A stretch of DNA of 5,889 bases from JAGQNP01 sp038257245 (lineage in GTDB: Bacteria; Patescibacteriota; Saccharimonadia; Saccharimonadales; JACQNP01), in assembly GCA_038257245.1 (NCBI GenBank), contig JBBSJL010000029.1, forward strand, positions 1-5,889, in the 5' to 3' direction. The notes below the pieces were generated by a model. That model did not search any database. It was given only the letters and a program-made list of their open reading frames with translations, and was not told the origin of the DNA. The position numbers and the translations under genes were made by a program. Within the stretch, counting starts at the first letter, position 1. Every line of letters starts with the position of its first letter. Of this stretch, positions 3,651 through 5,889 are shown piece after piece.

Positions 3651-5889
3651 GTAGTTTGCAGCTGAACTATAGATTAAGATTGTCTGATATTCACCAGGTT
3701 CTTGGGTGTTATCTGTGGTAACCCTGTGCGTAATGGTAAATTGCTCGTTTGATATAGGTGTACCGGTAATTGGTCCGGGATTATCGGCAATAATATCACC
3801 CGGAGCAATTAGACTATAAGGCGCATAACACGGGCTACTGCCCCCGCCTGCACAAGTAACTGGATTGAATTTATTTACACCACCTACTAAATTATCACTC
3901 GACGTATAGCCAAAACCCCTGTCTGGAGCAAGCCACTCATCTGGGCTAGCATAGGTTCCTCCGTCAAACATTCCTATTATTGTTGTATATACATTTTCTA
4001 GGTTACCGGTTGCATACGATCTAATTTGGTACCCATTGCGAGCATTTGTGGACGTGGTAATTACTGTGGTTTCAGTATCACTATACCCATTACCTGCATT
4101 AAGATTATTGAACACTACATTGGGTGCACTGGTAGAGAAACTAATAGTTGGTGCGACCAACTGCCCATCGCTTGTTGTCACTGAATTATTCCCAGCAATG
4201 TCTGTGGCTCGAATACTAAAGTAATAAACTTTGGATGTTTCTAGAGTTAGTGAATTTACAGTTGTAGACGTTGCCAGCGCGATACCGGTCCAACCAACAA
4301 CGTCGGTACCGCCAACTGTAGTGCCAATAGCATAATCGAACAAGCTTAAGCCTGATACTGTATCGCTAATTGACCAATTAGCCGACAATGAATCGAGTGC
4401 CCCATCATTATAGTCGACATCAATACCTATCGAAGTCCCGTCATAAACAGTCCCGGAAGGTTCAGTTGAGTCATCAATGAAATCCGCCTGGTTTTCTGGG
4501 TTCCCTCCGAAACTAACCCAGGAAGAAACCCCTCCCGCTCCATCTTTTATTTGAACTTGCCAATGGTAACTTGTGCCGCTCGATAACCCAGAGACTGTTA
4601 CATTAACAGAGACTGGTGAGCCACTATATAGGACCGAGGACCCGCACTGATCAAAAGCATTGGTAAATGCCGTACCTATTTGTTTTACCTCAACGCACAA
4701 TTGTAGGTTATCTGGATTATCTGTATCCGACGCACTGGCCGTAAACTGTACCTGGCCTCCGTTAGAATATCCACCCACAGAAATACTAGAATAATCATTT
4801 GTTCTCTTCTGGTCTAGTGAGGTTGGGCTGTTCGGAGGTGTGTTGATTGTAGTAAGTTTTCCAAATAATACATTAACGTAAGGTGGCAGATGGCTTACGC
4901 TTGAGACGGCCGAAATATTGATATTGTGGGTGTGACCACCGCCAGCGTTACCAGTGCCTCCCCTTCTTGTGTCAGTATACGATGGGATTGTTGCGTCTGA
5001 TGCAATCGTATTGTTTGAATGTGTATGTGTTGCTGCGCCAGTTCCTCCAGCATTATAAGTAGCTGCTGGCTTAACAAACTTCTGGTAAAAAGGCTGTCCT
5101 GAGGTTGAAAGATTTGTCCAGGATCCTGGCATTGGATTGTCCCACATTACTATTATCCCTGTTGGTACAGACGCTGCGCTAGTTAATTTGCCCATTACAA
5201 CATCTATGCTTGGTGGTTCATTACTGGCTGACAATGATACCCCGTTAACAGTATGAGTATGACCAGAAGTAGCGGCAGAAGTTGGAGAACCAGTTATCCT
5301 AGCGGTAGTATCGCCAGAACTAGCGAGTAATGATCCTGTGATTGAGTGGGTATGTGTCATAGACCCGGCCGGAGCACCCAAAGTCCCTTCACCACGAACA
5401 TAGTAACCGTCTTGGGAACTATATCTTGTCCAGCCGACTGGAACCGCTGCATCAAAATACGAAATAGTACCTGTTGGCAAAGTTGTCGGAACACCACTGG
5501 CATCTGCACGAAGTATCTTTAAATTATTATACGAAGGCAAACTACTTGCCGAACCTACTACGGGCGTATAACCATGACTATGTCCAGTTGTCGCTATACC
5601 CGACCCAGTTTGAGTCTCCACAGAGGAGTCCGCAGTATTTTGCACAGCCGTATTCAATGTATGTGTATGTGTTGCAGCCCCTCCCGTTCCACCGTAAGAT
5701 GACTCTCCTCTAATAAATTTCTGATATAAATCATCTACATTCTGACAGGACACACAACTCCAACCGCTAGGTATCGAGCCACCATCGTACATAATCAACA
5801 TATGTCCATTAGCATCATCTGAAATAATTTCTGGGACTACAGAATATGTGTCCAGTAGGGTCCCATTTGAATAAATGGCTCTGAAGCAA
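3648..5889 (-). CDS. Large surface protein: tail-collar-like HxH repeats, FnIII-like domains, WxL-like C-terminus (5' end cut by window)
   Basis: The frame stays open through the right edge, so the N-terminus and any signal peptide are missing. At least 746 residues are visible. The Met at 5801 is internal: coding sequence (for example SVVPEIISDDANGH) continues above it and no ribosome site is present. Numbering from that Met, residues 1-318 are three collar-like repeats of 104-108 residues. Each has a GxIPxxW-type start, a Y-[QV]-[KR] segment, THTH, GH[ST]H and mostly a late PPY/PSY strand. Residues 322-449 are an FnIII-like domain (PNSPTSL start, SGLSSGTSYHWQVQIKDGAG end). Residues 450-550 are a second such domain (SANWSISD, YYFSIRATDIAGN). 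Residues 551-717 resemble WxL-type beta domains: STNARNGYQI early and FTITHRVTTDNTQEPGEYQT at the end. Cys pairs occur at 16/19, 369/386 and 650/658. It is probably secreted and adhesive. A phage tail fibre is less likely given the non-phage C-terminal domains and partner gene. Confidence 0.85.
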   Translation of the reverse strand, partial: CFRAIYSNGTLLDTYSVVPEIISDDANGHMLIMYDGGSIPSGWSCVSCQNVDDLYQKFIRGESSYGGTGGAATHTHTLNTAVQNTADSSVETQTGSGIATTGHSHGYTPVVGSASSLPSYNNLKILRADASGVPTTLPTGTISYFDAAVPVGWTRYSSQDGYYVRGEGTLGAPAGSMTHTHSITGSLLASSGDTTARITGSPTSAATSGHTHTVNGVSLSASNEPPSIDVVMGKLTSAASVPTGIIVMWDNPMPGSWTNLSTSGQPFYQKFVKPAATYNAGGTGAATHTHSNNTIASDATIPSYTDTRRGGTGNAGGGHTHNINISAVSSVSHLPPYVNVLFGKLTTINTPPNSPTSLDQKRTNDYSSISVGGYSNGGQVQFTASASDTDNPDNLQLCVEVKQIGTAFTNAFDQCGSSVLYSGSPVSVNVTVSGLSSGTSYHWQVQIKDGAGGVSSWVSFGGNPENQADFIDDSTEPSGTVYDGTSIGIDVDYNDGALDSLSANWSISDTVSGLSLFDYAIGTTVGGTDVVGWTGIALATSTTVNSLTLETSKVYYFSIRATDIAGNNSVTTSDGQLVAPTISFSTSAPNVVFNNLNAGNGYSDTETTVITTSTNARNGYQIRSYATGNLENVYTTIIGMFDGGTYASPDEWLAPDRGFGYTSSDNLVGGVNKFNPVTCAGGGSSPCYAPYSLIAPGDIIADNPGPITGTPISNEQFTITHRVTTDNTQEPGEYQTILIYSSAANY
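3651..4151 (-). other. WxL-like C-terminal domain of the large surface protein
   Basis: About 167 residues begin with TISFSTSAPNVVFNNL. A TTVITTSTNARNGYQI strand pair and YATGNL follow, then a variable Gly/Pro-rich middle with two Cys. The domain ends with FTITHRVTTDNTQEPGEYQT and a hydrophobic ILIYSS strand. This resembles the beta-sandwich WxL-type domains at the C-termini of secreted surface proteins. A strict W-x-L tripeptide is not present; the nearest is EWLAP. The assignment therefore rests on overall pattern and on the adjacent DUF916-like gene. Confidence 0.5.
4848..5165 (-). repeat. Collar-like HxH repeat 3
   Basis: The unit of 106 residues opens PTGIIVMWDNPMPGSW, then FYQKFVKP, ATHTHS (His at 259 and 261), GHTHN (His at 290 and 292), and closes HLPPYVNVLFGKL, the most canonical collar-type ending of the three. 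The first HxH is 109 residues after that of repeat 2, and the gap between its HxH pairs is 31 residues, as in repeat 2 (29 in repeat 1). Confidence 0.8.
5166..5477 (-). repeat. Collar-like HxH repeat 2
   Basis: The unit of 104 residues opens PTGTISYFDAAVPVGW, then YYVRGEGTLG, MTHTHS (His at 150 and 152), GHTHT (His at 181 and 183), and closes NEPPSIDVVMGKL. Its first HxH lies 105 residues after that of repeat 1. The aromatic after PP is replaced by Ser-Ile, so the closing strand is less canonical. Confidence 0.8.
5478..5801 (-). repeat. Collar-like HxH repeat 1
   Basis: This is the first visible unit of about 108 residues. It opens with MYDGGSIPSGW, continues with LYQKFIRG, THTHT (His at 45 and 47) and GHSHG (His at 74 and 76), and closes with SLPSYNNLKIL. 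It matches the general plan of phage tail-collar proteins: GxIxxFxG-x-x-P-x-GW, then HxH, then LPPYxxVxY. Unlike the other units it carries CVSC (residues 16-19) after the first Trp. The unit may begin a few residues before the Met. Confidence 0.78.

Noticed and set aside
4895..5077. Minus-strand open frame rich in Gln, Ile and His inside collar repeat 3
   Set aside because: It is an out-of-frame reading of the repetitive His/Thr/Gly codons of the real gene, with no ribosome site.
3648..5889. Prophage tail-fibre gene
   Set aside because: Collar-like repeats suggest it, but the FnIII-like and WxL-like C-terminal domains, the membrane-anchored partner gene and the absence of any other phage gene in view argue for a cellular surface protein. 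Upstream sequence could still change this.

Overview
The window looks like part of a bacterial chromosome that is rather AT-rich and gene-dense. I lean towards a Patescibacteria/CPR organism, most likely Saccharibacteria-like. This rests on the style of the surface proteins (FnIII-like modules joined to a WxL-like C-terminal domain), the small tightly packed genes and the very short or absent leaders. It is an inference from protein character, not from a marker gene; a low-GC Gram-positive is the alternative. No intact gene contains an in-frame TGA and glycine is written with ordinary GGN codons, so the standard bacterial code is enough.

Left block (76-1636, minus strand): four closely spaced genes transcribed right to left. 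They are two tandem, diverged DUF427 proteins, an NADPH-dependent FMN reductase-type flavoprotein, and a small two-TM membrane protein of unknown function. Junctions are 10 nt, a TAATG one-base overlap, and 16 nt, so this is almost certainly one operon. Its likely promoter (TTTACA-17-TTAAAT) sits so close to the first ATG that the mRNA may be leaderless. No terminator is visible in bases 1-75 after the last gene.

Middle (1637-2718): a roughly 215-nt divergent intergenic region holds promoter candidates for both directions, three spaced ACCCA boxes and a nested stem-loop. A plus-strand MscS-family mechanosensitive-channel gene follows. It ends in a strong hairpin/T-tract terminator shared with the convergent gene.

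Right block (2710-5889, minus strand): a two-gene surface-protein unit. The upstream gene is cut by the right edge and encodes a very large extracellular protein: three tandem phage tail-collar-like repeats, each with a pair of HxH motifs, then two FnIII/Ig-like domains and a WxL-like C-terminal domain. Its TGA stop shares a base with the ATG of the next gene, which encodes a signal-peptide-bearing, C-terminally membrane-anchored protein with the architecture of Firmicutes WxL-interacting proteins (DUF916/DUF3324). The natural reading is a secreted adhesin or ligand-binding fibre plus its cell-surface anchor or receptor. This is the most interesting part of the window.
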